A stretch of 64,000 nt of DNA from GCA-003244245 sp050699435 (GTDB lineage: Bacteria > Actinomycetota > Actinomycetes > Mycobacteriales > Pseudonocardiaceae): positions 9,479 to 73,478 of the forward strand of contig JBOHGM010000009.1 in NCBI GenBank assembly GCA_050699435.1, given 5' to 3'. Each line of letters opens with the position of its first letter. The first letter of the stretch is position 1. The notes beneath the pieces were generated by a model. That model was given only the letters and a program-made list of their open reading frames with translations, made no database searches and was not told the DNA's origin. Position numbers and translations under genes: made by a program. Positions 8,719 through 17,676 of the stretch are shown here, one piece after another.

Positions 8719-9012
8719 ATGCGCTACGAACCGAACCACGCCGGGGTGGCGCGTTACCTCGCCACGTCGCGGGATCTGGGCAGGCTGCTGGCGTTCCGCG
8801 CGGGCGACGGCGCCGACGCGGCCCGGCTGGCCGCGCCGGTGGACACCGGGGACTACGCGGCGAGCATCCACGCCGAGGACGCCGGGGTGGTCACGGTGGG
8901 CGGGCTGTCCCCGCGGCAGTCCTACCGGGTGGTGGCCGACTCCGAGCACAGCGTGTTCGTGGAGCTGGCCGACCACCCGCTGCAGTCCGCTATCGACGCG
9001 ATCGAGGGCTGA
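8719..9012 (+). CDS. HK97 gp10-like tail protein, probably shortened
   Basis: 97 residues from ATG 8719, overlapping nothing and 2 bases after the previous stop. The core APVDTGDYAASIHAEDAG matches the P-V-D-T-G-x-h motif of HK97 gp10-like proteins that act at the head-tail joint. The end HSVFVELADHPLQSAIDAIEG lacks the usual stretch between FVELG and the final DHPL-like helix, suggesting a short internal deletion. Immediately downstream should be tail terminator and tail-tube genes; neither is present. Confidence 0.6.
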   Translation: MRYEPNHAGVARYLATSRDLGRLLAFRAGDGADAARLAAPVDTGDYAASIHAEDAGVVTVGGLSPRQSYRVVADSEHSVFVELADHPLQSAIDAIEG

Positions 9013-9016
9013 GGCA

Positions 9017-9263
9017 GTGCCGGCGCCGCGCCGACAAGACGCTCAGCATCCCGGTACCGGACGGGGACACCCTGCTGAGCATCGCCGACCACCAGGACAG
9101 CCCGCGCCGGGTGCTGCAGCTCATGGCCGGGGACCACTTCAGGGCCGTGATGGACGTCTTCGGGCCCGCACCGGCCCCGGTGCTGACCGCGCTCATCCGG
9201 GACATGACCGTGCACTTCGGGATCGGTGCCGTCCCGGGGGATTCCGGCGCGCCGTCGAGCTGA
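9017..9263 (+). pseudogene. Tail assembly chaperone, first product (gpG-like), damaged start
   Basis: The informative frame reads ADKTLSIPVPDGDTLLSIAD, then DHFRAVMDVFGPAPAPVLTA and ends at TGA 9261-9263. This is a typical short chaperone placed before the tape measure. No start codon exists in that frame: GTG 9017 is in another frame and one base too many near 9028-9031 separates them, so I infer a small indel. In intact relatives about 2-5% of ribosomes slip -1 near the end to make the longer GT-like form. Confidence 0.6.
9233..9239 (+). promoter_or_regulatory. Candidate -1 programmed ribosomal frameshift site (CCCGGGG)
   Basis: The heptamer C CCG GGG has the X_XXY_YYZ form for tandem -1 slippage. 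It lies 22 bases before the end of the first chaperone frame, exactly where the second chaperone frame (G-G-F-R-R-A-V-E) becomes the coding one. Conserved -1 slippage between tail chaperone genes is established for siphoviruses with long tails. Efficiency is not predictable from sequence. Confidence 0.7.
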
Positions 9264-9715
9264 TCGAACGCTACGGCGGCGCCATCGAGTACGACCTGCA
9301 CACCGAACTCGGGCTGGACCTGCTCGACTTCGTCCGCGGCCGGCTGCCGTGGGGCAAGTTCCTGCGGCTCGTCGAGCACCTGCCCGAGTTCGGCCGTTAC
9401 AAGCTGTCGATCGCGGACGACGACGAGCTGGCCGCCCGCATCGTCGCGCGGCAGAACGCAGCGCCGGAGCAGGCCCGCCACGGTGTGCCGCTGCTGTCCT
9501 GGACGCCGGAGCGGGAGCAGACCGCGAACCTGCTCGACGCCCTGACCGGTGTGCGGCAGCAGGTCCTTGCCGGGCAGCTGGGCAGGGGCAAGAAACCCCC
9601 GAAGGTTCACCCGGCGCCACGTCCCGTGACGGCGCTGCAGCGCGCCGAGAGCCGCCGCAGCCTCGCCCGGCACCACTTCATCGTCTCGAAAGTGCTCCCA
9701 GAAGGGGAGGGGTGA
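9236..9715 (+). CDS. Tail assembly chaperone, frameshift extension (gpT-like)
   Basis: About 159 residues read in the -1 frame after the slippery site, beginning GGFRRAVELIERYGGAIEY. They include LGLDLLDFVRGRLPWGKFLR and a basic Arg/Lys-rich tail, typical of the second tail chaperone. It is made as an extension of the first chaperone, not from its own start. It ends 3 bases before the tape measure start. It would bind the tape measure and the tail-tube subunits, but the tube gene is missing here. Confidence 0.7.
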   Translation, partial: GGFRRAVELIERYGGAIEYDLHTELGLDLLDFVRGRLPWGKFLRLVEHLPEFGRYKLSIADDDELAARIVARQNAAPEQARHGVPLLSWTPEREQTANLLDALTGVRQQVLAGQLGRGKKPPKVHPAPRPVTALQRAESRRSLARHHFIVSKVLPEGEG

Positions 9716-9718
9716 GCC

Positions 9719-12700
9719 GTGGCTGAGGGGTTCCAAGCGGGGTCCAGCTGGGTCGACGTTCTGCCCTCCCTGCGGGGCTTCCAGACGAAGATCGCCGCGG
9801 ACATTAAAAAGATGTTCGCCGGGGGCATCGACGTCAAAGTCGCCCCCGCCATCGACAGCACGAGGACGGACGCCGAGGCTGGGGCGTTCGCCGCCCGGCT
9901 GCACAAGAAGGTCGGCGCCGCGGTCAAGGCGCTACCGGACGTCAAGCTCGGCATCGACGCCAACACGAACCCGGTTTCGCGTCGCATCCTGCATATCAAG
10001 CGGGAGTTGGAGGACCTCAACCGGAAACGCATCGGCATCGACATTGACGCCGCCGAGGCGGACCGGCGGGTCAAGGCGCTGAGTGCCGAACTGTCCAAGC
10101 TCGCGGGCAAGTCAACCGATGTGCAGGTGAGGGCCGACACCGCCGCCGCGGTGGCAGCCCTGGACGTCGTGGACCGGAAAGCGTCCCGGCTCGGCCGCAC
10201 CTTCGACCTGAAGGTCAACAGGTCCCTGTCACAGTCCGTGGTGGGGATCGCCGCGTTGAGCCGGGCTGTGGGCACCCTCGCGCTCCCCGGTGCCGCGCTG
10301 GCCGTCACCCCCTACCTGCTGTCGCTGGCTTCATCAGCCACACAGGCCGGTGGCGCGGTGGCGCTGCTGCCCGCGTTCGGGTTCGCCGCAGCCGCCGGGA
10401 TGGGTGCGCTGGCCCTGGGTGCCCGGGGGTTCTCCGACGCGGTGGCCGAGACGGACCCGAAGAAGTACGCCGAGGCCGTCGCCAAGCTCGCCCCGGCCGC
10501 CCGGGAGACCGCGAACCAGGTCAAGGCCCTCGCCCCGGCGTGGAAGACGATGCAGCTGCACGTGCAGCAGCAACTGTTCGAGGGCATCGCCACCCGCGTG
10601 CGGGAGCTGTCGAACACCTACCTGCCGGTCCTGAACACCCAGCTGGGCAACCTCGCCGCCCGCTACAACCTCGCCGCGCAGAAGTCCGTGAACGTGCTCC
10701 TGGCCCCGCGGTCGGTGGCCGACACCACCCTGGGTCTGACCAACCTCAACGCGGCGACGGGGAACGCCGCGCTGGCCGCCGGCCCGCTCACGGCCGCGTT
10801 CCGTGACCTGGGTGTGGTCGGCTCGACGTTCCTGCCCGCCATGGGCACCGCCGTCACCAACCTGTCGACCCGGTTCGCCGGGTTCATCGCCCACGCCCGC
10901 GAGACCGGGCAGATCAGGGGATGGATCCAGGGCGGACTCGACACGCTGCGGCGCTTCGGCAGTGTCGCGCTCAACGTGGGCAGCATCGTCCGCTCCGCGA
11001 TGGACGCCGCCCGCGGATCCGGGCAGTCGTTCCTGGTCACCATCGACCAGTTCACCGGGCGCATCGCGGGCGCCCTGCGGACCCCCGAGGGATCGTCCGG
11101 GCTGACCGGGTTCTTCACCGGGGTCCGGACCGTTGTCTCCGGCCTGATCGACCGGCTGATCCAGCTGTGGCCCGTCGTGGTGGCCGGTGGTGGCGCGTTC
11201 CTGGCGCTGTGGACCAGCGTGCAGCCCTTCGCCGACGTGCTGTACGGGCTGGTGACCACCGTGCTGCCGCCGCTGCTGACCCTGATCGGCACCCTGGCCC
11301 CGATCCTCGGCCCGGTCATCGCCGCGGTGCTCGCCATGAAACTGGCGGTGCTGGCCTACACCGCCGCGCAGTGGCTGCTCAACGCCGCGCTGAACGCCAA
11401 CCCCATCGGGGTGGTGATCCTCGCCCTGACCGCGCTCGTGGCCGGTCTGGTGTGGGCGTGGCGCTCCAGCGAGACGTTCCGCGGCATCGTCATCGGCGCG
11501 TGGCAGGGCATCCAGACCGCTGTCTCGGCGGTGTGGACCGGGTTCCTGCAGCCCGTGTTCTCGGCGATCGTGACGGCTGTTCAGTGGCTCGGCTCGGCCG
11601 TGATGTGGCTGTGGACGACGATCTTTGCGCCGGTGTTCTCCTTCATCGGCCAGGCCGCCATGGTGCTGCTCGCCGTGGTCGCCACCATTGTGATCGCCCC
11701 GCTGATCCTCGCCTTCAAGGCGCTGGCCCCGGTGGTGATGTGGCTGTGGACCAACGCGTTCATGCCCGCGTTCCAGGGCATCGCCGCGGTGGTCGAGTGG
11801 GCCTGGAACAGCATCATCCGGCCCGTGTGGGACGCGCTGGTGTGGTTCATCCGCAACGTCATCGCCCCCGCGGCTCAGTGGCTCTGGTCCGCGATCATCG
11901 TCCCCGTGTTCCAGGGCATCGGTGCCGCGATCTCCGCCGCGTGGACCGGGGTGATCCGGCCGACCTGGGATGCGCTCGTTGGGTTCATCCGCAATGTCAT
12001 CGCACCCGCGGCTCAGTGGCTCTGGAACAGCATCATCCGGCCCGTGTGGGACGGCATCGGCAGCATCATCCGGGGCGTCTGGACCGGGGCCATCAAACCC
12101 GCCTGGGACGCGCTCGTGGGTGGCCTGAACTGGGTCGGGGACAACTTCAACCGGGTGGTCGGCTGGATCGGCGACATCTGGGGCAGGTTGCGCGGGTTCC
12201 TCGCCCGGCCGATCAACTTCCTGATCGGCGTGGTGTGGAACGAGGGCATCGTCCCAGCGTGGAACCTCGTCGCCGGACTCCTGCCCGGTATCGACCCGAT
12301 CCGGCCCCTGGCGCGCATCCCGGAGATGGCCCAAGGCGGGCGCATCGCCGGCGGCACCCCCGGCGTGGACTCCGTCCCCATCATGGCGATGCAGGACGAG
12401 TTCGTGGTCCGCCGCAAGTACGCCAAACCCGGGCGCGACTTCCTCGAAGCGTTCAACGCCGGGCAGCCCGAGGCGCTCCAAGCCGCCGGGCTGGTCCGGT
12501 TCGCCGGTGGTGGCCCGGTCGAGGCCATCCGCAACGCCACCCAGGTGGCCCGCTCGATGCACGGCAAGCCCTACGTGTGGGGCGGGTCGGGCAGGGGCGG
12601 CACGGACTGCTCCGGGTTCATGGCCTACCTCACCCGGGCGCTGCGCATGGAGTCCGACCCGTACCGCCGCATCGGCACCACCGCCACGTTCCCGTGGCCC

Positions 12701-13288
12701 GGGTTCCGGCCGGGTCTGCACTCCGCGTTCGGGGTCGGCAACGTCCCCGGCTCCCACATGCGCGGCACCCTCGCCGGGATGAACGTCGAGTCGGGCGGTG
12801 CGCACGGCCACGTCGCCGCCGGCCCACCCGCTGCGGGTGTGCCCTATGGCTCGAACTACCACCTGCCGGAGGTAGGCGGCCAGTTCATCCCCGGGGGCGG
12901 TGGCGGGTTCATCGAGTGGGTGAAGGGTCAGATCCGGGGCTGGTTCCGCGACATCGTGGACCCGCGGATCAACCAGCTGCCGCACCCACCGCCCGCGTTC
13001 AAGGGACTACCCCGCAAGGCTGCGGTCAAGGTCCGGGACACGTCCCTGGACTGGTTCCTCGGGCAGGCCGACAACGGGGCGTGGCTGCCGCCGGGCTGGT
13101 CCACGATCTACAACGGCACCCGCCACCATGAGGCGATCCTCACCCACCAGCAGCTACAAGACGTCGCTGCGGGTGACGGCGGGATCCGCAACACCTGGCA
13201 CATCTACCAGGCCAACGACCCCACCGAGACCGCCGCGAAGATCGAGCGCCGTCAGGCCATGGCCACCCGGGCGGGGGCGCCGCTGTGA
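9719..13288 (+). CDS. Tape measure protein with C-terminal NlpC/P60-like domain
   Basis: 1189 residues, GTG start with GGGGAGGGG upstream. The N-terminal third has Val/Asp-rich repeats and coiled-coil helices; the middle carries several hydrophobic segments (e.g. PVVVAGGGAFLALW, LPPLLTLIGTLAPILGPVIA) and Trp-rich repeats such as NVIAPAAQWLW, found twice with nearly identical DNA. At residues 955-1035 KPYVWGG, TDCSGFMAYL (Cys964) and GAHGHV (His1029 or 1031) form an NlpC/P60 catalytic pair. The protein sets tail length and could cut peptidoglycan during DNA entry. The frame is intact. Confidence 0.85.
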   Translation: MAEGFQAGSSWVDVLPSLRGFQTKIAADIKKMFAGGIDVKVAPAIDSTRTDAEAGAFAARLHKKVGAAVKALPDVKLGIDANTNPVSRRILHIKRELEDLNRKRIGIDIDAAEADRRVKALSAELSKLAGKSTDVQVRADTAAAVAALDVVDRKASRLGRTFDLKVNRSLSQSVVGIAALSRAVGTLALPGAALAVTPYLLSLASSATQAGGAVALLPAFGFAAAAGMGALALGARGFSDAVAETDPKKYAEAVAKLAPAARETANQVKALAPAWKTMQLHVQQQLFEGIATRVRELSNTYLPVLNTQLGNLAARYNLAAQKSVNVLLAPRSVADTTLGLTNLNAATGNAALAAGPLTAAFRDLGVVGSTFLPAMGTAVTNLSTRFAGFIAHARETGQIRGWIQGGLDTLRRFGSVALNVGSIVRSAMDAARGSGQSFLVTIDQFTGRIAGALRTPEGSSGLTGFFTGVRTVVSGLIDRLIQLWPVVVAGGGAFLALWTSVQPFADVLYGLVTTVLPPLLTLIGTLAPILGPVIAAVLAMKLAVLAYTAAQWLLNAALNANPIGVVILALTALVAGLVWAWRSSETFRGIVIGAWQGIQTAVSAVWTGFLQPVFSAIVTAVQWLGSAVMWLWTTIFAPVFSFIGQAAMVLLAVVATIVIAPLILAFKALAPVVMWLWTNAFMPAFQGIAAVVEWAWNSIIRPVWDALVWFIRNVIAPAAQWLWSAIIVPVFQGIGAAISAAWTGVIRPTWDALVGFIRNVIAPAAQWLWNSIIRPVWDGIGSIIRGVWTGAIKPAWDALVGGLNWVGDNFNRVVGWIGDIWGRLRGFLARPINFLIGVVWNEGIVPAWNLVAGLLPGIDPIRPLARIPEMAQGGRIAGGTPGVDSVPIMAMQDEFVVRRKYAKPGRDFLEAFNAGQPEALQAAGLVRFAGGGPVEAIRNATQVARSMHGKPYVWGGSGRGGTDCSGFMAYLTRALRMESDPYRRIGTTATFPWPGFRPGLHSAFGVGNVPGSHMRGTLAGMNVESGGAHGHVAAGPPAAGVPYGSNYHLPEVGGQFIPGGGGGFIEWVKGQIRGWFRDIVDPRINQLPHPPPAFKGLPRKAAVKVRDTSLDWFLGQADNGAWLPPGWSTIYNGTRHHEAILTHQQLQDVAAGDGGIRNTWHIYQANDPTETAAKIERRQAMATRAGAPL

Positions 13289-14226
13289 CCGGACCCGTGC
13301 TCAACTGGCCCACGCTGCGCCTCGACGGCCGCGTGATGCAGTTCCGGGAGCACGGCGGGCCGTACCCGACCGATGAGGCGGGCATCGAGTGGATCGTCAC
13401 GAAGCTCGACGGCTGGTTCAGCTCCCCCGCGCCCACCACCGCCCAAACACCCCGCCTGGCCGGGCACGGCTCCTACCGGTCCCCGTCTCGCCGGCCGGGT
13501 CGCACCATCGCGATCGAGTTCGTGGCCACCGCACCCACCGCCGAGGCGATGCGGCTGCTGGAACGGCAGGTCACCGCGTGGTGCTCGGACCCTGACCGGC
13601 TGTACCCGCTGGAGGTCACCGAGGACGCCATGGGCGCGCTGACCGCGGACGTTGAGCTGTCCGACGAGATCCTCACCCTGGCCCGCACCGACCACTCGTC
13701 CACATTCTCCGCGCAGTTCCGGGCACCTGACCCGCGGCTGTACGGGCCGTGGGGCACCGCCGGGTGTCGGCTGTTCACCGGCGGCACCGGCGGCATGAAC
13801 ATGAGCGACCCGGGCACCAACATGAGCGACCCGGGCGCCGACCTCGGCGACCCCGGGGAGCAGGGCGCCACCACCATCACCTCCGCCGGGACCGCACCGG
13901 CCGGGGTGGTCGTGGAGATCGTCGGCCCGGTCACCGAACCCAGCGTCTACGTCTCCGAGCTGGCGGTGCGCCTGTCCTGGGCGGGGGAGCTGGCCGCGGG
14001 TCAGCGGTTGTACGTGAACACCGGCGACCACGCCGCGACCCCACCAGGCGGCCCGACCGTCCCGGCCCGGTCGACCCTGCTCGACGGACAGTCCCAGGAT
14101 CACCTGCTGGCGCTCGACGGCGGGTGGCCGGTGCTGCCCGCCGGGGTGTCGCGGTGGCTGTTCACGGCCGGGTCCTACGACCCCGAGGCCGTTCTGATGA
14201 TTCACGCCCGTACCGGATGGTGGTGA
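13285..14226 (+). CDS. Distal tail protein (Dit-like)
   Basis: 313 residues, GTG 13285 overlapping the tape measure stop (GTGA). A beta-rich protein of the siphovirus Dit size class. It contains DGWFSSPAPTTAQT and YRSPSRRPGRTIAIEFVATA near the N-terminus, matching actinophage minor tail proteins that follow the tape measure. Gly/Asp repeats (NMSDPG twice, then DLGDPG) at about residue 172-190 form a flexible linker before a galectin-like C-terminal half. It joins the tail tube to the adhesion device. Confidence 0.7.
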   Translation: MTGPVLNWPTLRLDGRVMQFREHGGPYPTDEAGIEWIVTKLDGWFSSPAPTTAQTPRLAGHGSYRSPSRRPGRTIAIEFVATAPTAEAMRLLERQVTAWCSDPDRLYPLEVTEDAMGALTADVELSDEILTLARTDHSSTFSAQFRAPDPRLYGPWGTAGCRLFTGGTGGMNMSDPGTNMSDPGADLGDPGEQGATTITSAGTAPAGVVVEIVGPVTEPSVYVSELAVRLSWAGELAAGQRLYVNTGDHAATPPGGPTVPARSTLLDGQSQDHLLALDGGWPVLPAGVSRWLFTAGSYDPEAVLMIHARTGWW

Positions 14227-14229
14227 GCA

Positions 14230-15306
14230 GTGGCGACCAGCGTCGAGTCGACGATCCGCCCGCTGGCGATCGACGACCGTGACCGTGAGCTGGACTGGCG
14301 GGCCGGGCTGACCGCGCTGGCCCTGCCTTCGGTGTCCTCCTCGATCAGCGCGGACGGCGGGTTGCTGCCCGGCAAGACCAACGCCGAGGCCACCTCGACC
14401 GGCACCGCGCCCGCACCCAAGACCACAGTGGCCCCGTACCGGGTGCTGGTGCCGAGCACCACGAACTACGGCTGGATAGGGGTGGTGCCCGCCTCGACGC
14501 AGGTCGACCACACCGCGCCACACGCCACCCTCCCCCGGATCGACCTGGTGGTGGCCCGGATCGGCTCCGGGTCGCTGTTCACCGAGACCGTGGCAGGCAC
14601 CGCCGCATCCTCACCGACCGCGCCGAGCCCGCCCGCGGACAGCGAGGTGCTGTGGGAGGCGAGGGTCAACGCGGACGGCACCGTCGTCTACACCTCCCGG
14701 CGGCGCTGGACCGTGGCGGTGGGCGGGGTGCGGCCCCTCTCGGGAACGGACCGCAACGGCGTCTACGTGGGGGAGTTCCGGGTCGACCCGGTCACCGGGC
14801 GCACCGACGTGTGGAACGGCGCGGCGTGGGTGCCGACGTCCAGCCCGGCCACCTATTCGAGTTTCACCCCCACGCTGGTGTACGAGGGCGGGGGGGGTGG
14901 AACGGTGAGCATGGGCACCGGCGCCAGCGCGCAGTGCCGATACATCGCGCTCGGGAAGACGCTGCAGCTGCACTACATGTTCAGCTGGGGCACGCCGCCC
15001 TACAACGGCGGTACCGGATATGTGCGGACCACCCTGCCGCCCGGGTATACGTCATCACTGCTGGGGGACCAGCGGCTGCTATGCCACCTGTGGGCGCGCT
15101 CCCCGGGTGACCCGAACACCGCACCCGCGAGCGACTGGAACGGTTCGGCGTACATCTGGCCGAACACGAACATTCTCAGGCCGCAGTTCACGAAGTCCGC
15201 GAGCAACGCGGCGATGGGCAACTACATCATCGCGCTGACCGCAGGTGTCGCCAACCAGGGCCCATCGTGGCGGCCACCGCCGCCTATACGGTCACCGCCA
15301 CCCTGA
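14230..15306 (+). CDS. Minor tail / adhesion protein, possibly with altered C-terminus
   Basis: 358 residues from GTG 14230, 3 bases after the Dit stop. The N-terminal half (SIRP-free beta structure, IDDRDRELDWRAGLTALALP) and AWVPTSSPATYSSFTPTLVY fit baseplate or receptor-binding proteins of actinophages. The C-terminal 17 residues are Pro/Arg-rich and run 40 bases into the next gene, which is unlike a natural end. A frameshift or junction near 15250 is possible. No glycosidase or collagen-like motif is seen. Confidence 0.55.
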   Translation: MATSVESTIRPLAIDDRDRELDWRAGLTALALPSVSSSISADGGLLPGKTNAEATSTGTAPAPKTTVAPYRVLVPSTTNYGWIGVVPASTQVDHTAPHATLPRIDLVVARIGSGSLFTETVAGTAASSPTAPSPPADSEVLWEARVNADGTVVYTSRRRWTVAVGGVRPLSGTDRNGVYVGEFRVDPVTGRTDVWNGAAWVPTSSPATYSSFTPTLVYEGGGGGTVSMGTGASAQCRYIALGKTLQLHYMFSWGTPPYNGGTGYVRTTLPPGYTSSLLGDQRLLCHLWARSPGDPNTAPASDWNGSAYIWPNTNILRPQFTKSASNAAMGNYIIALTAGVANQGPSWRPPPPIRSPPP

Positions 15307-17066
15307 CCGCGAACACCACGGTCCTGCACCAGGTCACCGCCGGGTACAGCGCGACGGTGACGCTCGTCGCCAGCCTCACCCCGTACCTGTCGCTGCTCGA
15401 CCTGCGACCACGCCTCACGCTGCCCGCCTCGTCCGGGCAGGTGCGCCGGGCATCGGCCCGGTGGCGGGTCCTGATCGCCGACACTCGGACCGGGCAAATC
15501 CTCGGTGAGCTGCCCTACGAGGCGCTGTCCTGGTCGGACACCCTCGACTTCACCCGCACGTCAAGCCTGTCCGTCACCGCGCCGCTGGAGGCCGCCGAGG
15601 ACGTGGTCCGGCTCCACTCGATCGCCCGCGGGTCGTGGCGCTACACCCTGCTGGCGGTCTACGACGGCAGACCGATTGTCGGCGGCCCAGTCCTCACGCA
15701 CAAGGTGGACCCGGACGTGACCAGCGCCGAACTCGGGTGCGGTGGCCCCGCGAGCATCATCGGCGCCCGGCTCGTAACCCGCGTCAACGCCATGCCCAAC
15801 CCCTCGTTCGAGGACGGCATCACCGGCTGGGACGTGATCGGCCCGGTGGGGTCGACGAAGGCTCAGGTCACGCTGACAGTTCCGCCCACCGAGACCGCCC
15901 CACCGGACGGGTCCAGCTGGCTGCGGGTCACCTCCGGCGGCACCACCGGCGCCCTCGCGCTGGTCAGTCCCCGCCTCGCCATCACCGCCGGGATGCCCTG
16001 CGCCGTGAGTCTCTACGTCAAGAACTCGCTGGCCGCGCAGACCACGGGAGGCTTCATCCTCTGGTACGACAGCCTCACCGGGCTGCCCTGGGAGTGGACC
16101 AGCTTCACCTACCAGCCGCTGGGTGACACATTCGGCAGCTGGGTCCGCAAGTTCATCACCGCCACCGCGCCCGCCGGAGCTGTCGCCCTCGCCGTCCAGG
16201 TGCAGGCACCCGCCACGTCCGTGGGGCACTACCTCGACGCCGACGCGGTCCTGGTGGAGCCCTACACCGACGTACTCAACCCCTACGAGGTCACCGCGGG
16301 CCAGGTGAAGGTCGGCCCCCTGTCGCTGCCCGAACTCGTCCGGCGCATGGCGCAACTCGCCACCCTCAAAATGGGCGCCGCGTCGGGCGCTGAGCTGCCG
16401 CTCACCCTCCCGGCCGTCAACCCGGGCGGGACGCACGTCCGCACCTACCAGATGCACGAAGTCGCGACCATCGCCGAACGCCTCGGGCAGCTCACCCAGG
16501 TCGAAAACGGCCCCGACGTGCACCTGCGCCCGGTGCTCACCGCGGACGGCCGATCCTTCACCTGGGACGTTCGCATCGGGGAACCGCGCCTCGGATCCCC
16601 CGCCGGGTGGACCTGGACCTACGGCGCGAACTGCTCCGCGATCGGCGTGGACTCCGACTCCTCCGCGATGACCATGCGCGCCTACGTGCCCGGGCAGGCT
16701 GGGACCGACACCGACGCCACGCCGGTCGGGGACGCCGAGGACCTCTCCCTCATTGAAGCCGGGTGGCCCCTGCTCGAACGCGCGGACAGCGCCCGGCCCA
16801 CCACGGAGACCACGGTCAACCTCGACGCGCAGGCCGCGGACTTCCTCCGCGCACACGACCGCCCGGTGGAGGAGTGGCAGGTCACCGCCCGCGCCGACAC
16901 CGCGCCCGCGCTTGGGTCGTGGCTGCTCGGTGACGAGGCGACGCTGCGGATCCGGGGGCACCGGTGGATCGAGGACGGGGACTACCCGCGGCGGCTGCTC
17001 ACCGTGTCCGGGAACGCCACCGACGAGATCACCCTCGGCGTCACCTCCGGGGAAGGGCAGGTCTAA
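15267..17066 (+). CDS. Minor tail protein (Tal-like, with carbohydrate-binding-like insert)
   Basis: 599 residues from GTG 15267; the first roughly 65 residues form Thr/Val-rich strands, then RWRVLIADTRTGQILGELPY starts the usual tail-associated fold. Residues about 175-330 (NPSFEDGITGWDVIGPVG through LDADAVLVEPY) resemble a carbohydrate-binding module of the jelly-roll type commonly inserted in such proteins. The C-terminal half returns to the tail fold (TWTYGANCSAIGVDSDSSAM). Likely contributes to host-surface recognition. Domain boundaries are estimates by eye. Confidence 0.65.
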   Translation: MAATAAYTVTATLTANTTVLHQVTAGYSATVTLVASLTPYLSLLDLRPRLTLPASSGQVRRASARWRVLIADTRTGQILGELPYEALSWSDTLDFTRTSSLSVTAPLEAAEDVVRLHSIARGSWRYTLLAVYDGRPIVGGPVLTHKVDPDVTSAELGCGGPASIIGARLVTRVNAMPNPSFEDGITGWDVIGPVGSTKAQVTLTVPPTETAPPDGSSWLRVTSGGTTGALALVSPRLAITAGMPCAVSLYVKNSLAAQTTGGFILWYDSLTGLPWEWTSFTYQPLGDTFGSWVRKFITATAPAGAVALAVQVQAPATSVGHYLDADAVLVEPYTDVLNPYEVTAGQVKVGPLSLPELVRRMAQLATLKMGAASGAELPLTLPAVNPGGTHVRTYQMHEVATIAERLGQLTQVENGPDVHLRPVLTADGRSFTWDVRIGEPRLGSPAGWTWTYGANCSAIGVDSDSSAMTMRAYVPGQAGTDTDATPVGDAEDLSLIEAGWPLLERADSARPTTETTVNLDAQAADFLRAHDRPVEEWQVTARADTAPALGSWLLGDEATLRIRGHRWIEDGDYPRRLLTVSGNATDEITLGVTSGEGQV

Positions 17067-17068
17067 CC

Positions 17069-17662
17069 ATGCGAATCGCCGCACCGTCGACACCCGAGCA
17101 GACCGACCTGAACATCCGCCGCGCCGTCGCCGAGCTCCAACGCGCCGCCCGCACGAACGCCGCCCTATCCGCCACGGTGGACAGCCTCGTGTTCGGCCTG
17201 TTCGGGTCGGCGGGTAACACAGCGCGCCCGATCGCGATGGTCAAGCGCAGCACTGGCGGCAACCCCGCGAACGCCACCGACACCATCGAGACATTCGACA
17301 CCACGATCCTCGACACCGACAGCATGTTCGACCCGACCGTGGGCAACCGTCTGACCGTCCAGACCCCCGGCATCTACATCGCCGCGGCGCAGGTCCCCTA
17401 CACCGGGAACGGCACCGGGTACCGGGTCCTGGACATCCTCGCGCTCGGCACCCACCCGGTGAACAACGTCATCGGCACGAACAGCGACGCGGGCATAGCC
17501 GGTGGCCTCAACCTCATGCAAGCCCTGTCCGCGCCGACCCCCTTCGACGCCGGGGACGAGCTGTTCATGAACCTCTACCAGAACTCCGGCGGACCCCTGG
17601 CGACCCTGACCACCTACGGCGGGTGCTGGCTCGCCGCGATCTACCTGCAGCCGCCGCCGTGA
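17069..17662 (+). CDS. Phage fiber-like protein with C1q/TNF-like head
   Basis: 197 residues from ATG 17069. A short N-terminal helix with many Ala and Arg precedes a beta-rich region: GNRLTVQTPGIYIAAAQVPY and YGGCWLAAIYLQPPP at the very end. A globular domain whose last strand carries a small-residue/aromatic pattern at the C-terminus is typical of trimeric C1q-like jelly rolls at the ends of phage fibers. Overlaps the next frame by four bases at an alternative GTG. Function inferred from position and fold pattern. Confidence 0.5.
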   Translation: MRIAAPSTPEQTDLNIRRAVAELQRAARTNAALSATVDSLVFGLFGSAGNTARPIAMVKRSTGGNPANATDTIETFDTTILDTDSMFDPTVGNRLTVQTPGIYIAAAQVPYTGNGTGYRVLDILALGTHPVNNVIGTNSDAGIAGGLNLMQALSAPTPFDAGDELFMNLYQNSGGPLATLTTYGGCWLAAIYLQPPP

Positions 17663-17676
17663 CCGAAGGGGGAGCC

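Noticed and set aside
10334..12985. Long minus-strand frame opposite the tape measure gene
   Set aside because: Shadow of a high-GC gene; composition His/Asp/Arg-rich without any domain.
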